Shown here one piece after another: positions 62,708 to 64,000 of a stretch of 64,000 bases of DNA. Below the pieces are notes generated by a model. It ran no database searches, was not told the origin of the DNA, and saw only the letters and a program-made list of their open reading frames with translations. Numbering within the stretch: the stretch's first letter is position 1; every line of letters begins with the position of its first letter. Both the position numbers and the translations under genes were made by a program. This stretch comes from Luteirhabdus salina (GTDB lineage Bacteria > Bacteroidota > Bacteroidia > Flavobacteriales > Flavobacteriaceae), in NCBI GenBank assembly GCA_025384855.1, contig JALAHT010000005.1, positions 62,001 through 126,000 of the forward strand, given 5' to 3'.

Positions 62708-63274
62708 CTAGAAAATGCGATATCCTACCAAGATACCCCCTCTGAAAAATGCTTCTGGTGCATCGTCATCATTTATTAAATAGCGACCACCACCTAGGCT
62801 TATTTCGAAAACAAAGCCGTTGTTGCTTACCCATTTTTGCCCAACGGCAAAGCCAATTCCGATATTAAACCAATCACTGGTATAGTTTTCCTCTATATAT
62901 TCGCCTTCAATGGTATAATAAAAGTCATCATTGTACGTATCTCCTACTGTAGCTTGCAACAATCCCTCTGCAAAAAGACCACGCGCACCGTATTCTTTTT
63001 TATTCAAAAAGTATTGCCGGTAATATGGGGTAAATGCAAATTTTTGATTGTGATAATAATCGTCTGAAAAACCTACACTTATCGCAGCTCCAAAACCAGA
63101 ATATCGGCTAATAATGTATTCATAATTTATTTCGATATTCGGAATGGCTATGGCTTCAGTTGCATCAATTCGTACTTCGTGTTTACGACTGGAAGCATCT
63201 TGCGCCGTTTCGGAATCCTGAGCCTGGCAAAATAGCGAACCCAAAATGGAAAACGCCAAAAAGAGTTGTTTCAT
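62708..63274 (-). CDS. Small outer-membrane beta-barrel-like protein
   Basis: 188 aa. Signal peptide LAFSILGSLFCQAQ. Rest is alternating strands with aromatic-glycine patterns: NIEINYEYIISRYSGFGAAI, FAFTPYYRQYFLNKKEYGA, WFNIGIGFAVGQKWV, and a terminal FRGGILVGYRIF with C-terminal Phe, the usual barrel end signal. Probably an 8-10-stranded OmpA/OmpW-like barrel. Function unknown. Confidence 0.75.
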   Translation of the reverse strand: MKQLFLAFSILGSLFCQAQDSETAQDASSRKHEVRIDATEAIAIPNIEINYEYIISRYSGFGAAISVGFSDDYYHNQKFAFTPYYRQYFLNKKEYGARGLFAEGLLQATVGDTYNDDFYYTIEGEYIEENYTSDWFNIGIGFAVGQKWVSNNGFVFEISLGGGRYLINDDDAPEAFFRGGILVGYRIF

Positions 63275-63353
63275 GTTATATGGAGCTTTTTAAAGGTTCC
63301 AAAGAAACATCTTTTTTCAATTGGTTGTATCAAGAAAGTTCAAGTTTTGGCAA

Positions 63354-64000
63354 TTATTTTTCAGCAGTAATTTGGGCAATATTTACAATAACTTCGATTG
63401 CTTTTAGCATGCTTTCCACAGGTACGTACTCATAGCGACCGTGAAAGTTATGGCCACCCGCAAAAATGTTCGGGCACGGCAAGCCCATATAACTTAATTG
63501 CGAACCATCGGTGCCACCGCGAATCGGTTTTATGATGGGTGTAATATCAGCCTTCTTCATCGCTTCTTCAGCAATATCGACGATGTGCATAACGGGCTCA
63601 ATTTTCTCCCGCATATTGAAATATTGGTCCTTGATTTCAACCGTTATTGCCTCTTTTTCATATTGGGCATTCAATTCATCTGCCAATTCCTGCATCATTT
63701 CCTTTCTGGCTTCAAAATGATCCTTATCATGATCGCGAATGATATATTGAAGCTTCGTTCCGTCCACTTCCCCTTCAATACTATATAAATGGAAAAAACC
63801 TTCCCGACCTTCCGTGTGTTCAGGTGTTTCCAATCGCGGCAACGAATTAATAAAGTCGGTGGCCATATACATGCTATTCACCATCTTTCCCTTGGCATAG
63901 CCCGGATGCACTATTTTTCCCTTTACCTTCACTACCGCACCCGCAGCGTTAAAGTTCTCGTATTCCAATTCACCAATCTGGCTTCCGTCCATAGTATACG
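63354..64000 (-). CDS. pepT: Peptidase T (5' part outside window)
   Basis: C-terminal 215 residues or so of an M20B tripeptidase; the frame continues without a stop past the right edge, so an apparent ATG near 63992 (in [17 protein letters not shown]) is internal. Family blocks: [60 protein letters not shown] and [19 protein letters not shown], the last containing a metal-ligand His. Cleaves N-terminal residues from tripeptides in the cytosol. Confidence 0.92.
   Translation of the reverse strand, partial: YTMDGSQIGELEYENFNAAGAVVKVKGKIVHPGYAKGKMVNSMYMATDFINSLPRLETPEHTEGREGFFHLYSIEGEVDGTKLQYIIRDHDKDHFEARKEMMQELADELNAQYEKEAITVEIKDQYFNMREKIEPVMHIVDIAEEAMKKADITPIIKPIRGGTDGSQLSYMGLPCPNIFAGGHNFHGRYEYVPVESMLKAIEVIVNIAQITAEK

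Noticed and set aside
63993-64000. Treating the ATG at 63992 as the start of peptidase T
   Set aside because: The frame stays open past it to the window end and the residues before it (Y-T) continue the conserved peptidase T sequence, so the gene is cut by the edge.

Overview
The window looks like a chromosomal segment of a marine-type member of the Flavobacteriaceae (Bacteroidota). The reasons are the gene families (a type IX secretion C-terminal sorting tail, DUF5683, DUF3276/PUR-alpha-like, GIN-domain and PspC proteins behind a PadR regulator, BshC, NusB-DUF1573-YajC, many SPII lipoproteins), the near absence of strong Shine-Dalgarno sequences, and several upstream sites matching the Bacteroidota promoter pattern TTTG-N19-TAnnTTTG. 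It is gene-dense, with one tRNA, no rRNA, no transposase and no CRISPR array. Genus cannot be read from the sequence alone.

Layout. 1-10 kb: a metallo-beta-lactamase-fold lipoprotein (cut by the window edge), an M14 peptidase, bshC, then a compact reverse-strand operon parA-parB-DUF5683-dapB-lepB-wbqC. 10.2-10.7 kb: a 126-bp tandem array grown from the 3' end of a short-chain dehydrogenase gene. 10.6-16.7 kb: SDR, GNAT, methylmalonyl-CoA mutase large subunit, a tiny membrane protein, mutase small subunit, an FtsB/DivIC-like protein and uridine kinase. 16.9-19.5 kb: a PQQ-type sugar dehydrogenase with its lipoprotein cytochrome c, and yebC. 19.7-23.2 kb: split propionyl-CoA carboxylase (BCCP, biotin carboxylase, carboxyltransferase), which with the mutase gives the core of propionyl-CoA to succinyl-CoA conversion.

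23.3-34.4 kb is the most unusual region. A CcsB-CcsA fusion for haem attachment to c-type cytochromes faces a six-gene reverse-strand operon: a membrane cytochrome b-like protein, a membrane-anchored two-cluster ferredoxin/flavin NAD(P)-type oxidoreductase, a cytochrome with 23 CXXCH motifs, a cytochrome with 19 CXXCH motifs, a predicted outer-membrane beta-barrel, and a lipoprotein with OB-like domains. Together they look like an electron conduit from the cytoplasm across the inner membrane, periplasm and possibly outer membrane, similar in logic but apparently not in sequence to porin-cytochrome systems.

34.4-35.3 kb: tRNA-Pro(GGG) flanked by signs of repeated insertion: a palindromic element bounded by a 10-bp copy of the tRNA 5' end upstream, and a partial copy of the tRNA 3' end downstream. 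35-46 kb: a T9SS cargo protein, methyltransferase, trxB, lipoproteins, a DUF4870-PadR-PspC-GIN cluster, an orphan LytTR regulator, an SDR, transaldolase and a thioredoxin-fold lipoprotein that has lost its CXXC. 46.9-64 kb: an ABC-F protein, DUF2007, paired fasciclin proteins, pheT, a TlpA-like lipoprotein, a second M14 peptidase, DUF3276, an ABC exporter, a Glu/Leu-type dehydrogenase, nusB, DUF1573, yajC, a small beta-barrel protein and the 3' part of pepT.

Functions are assigned by reading motifs and recalled family resemblance; no database search was run. Beta-barrel, signal-peptide and promoter calls are by eye.
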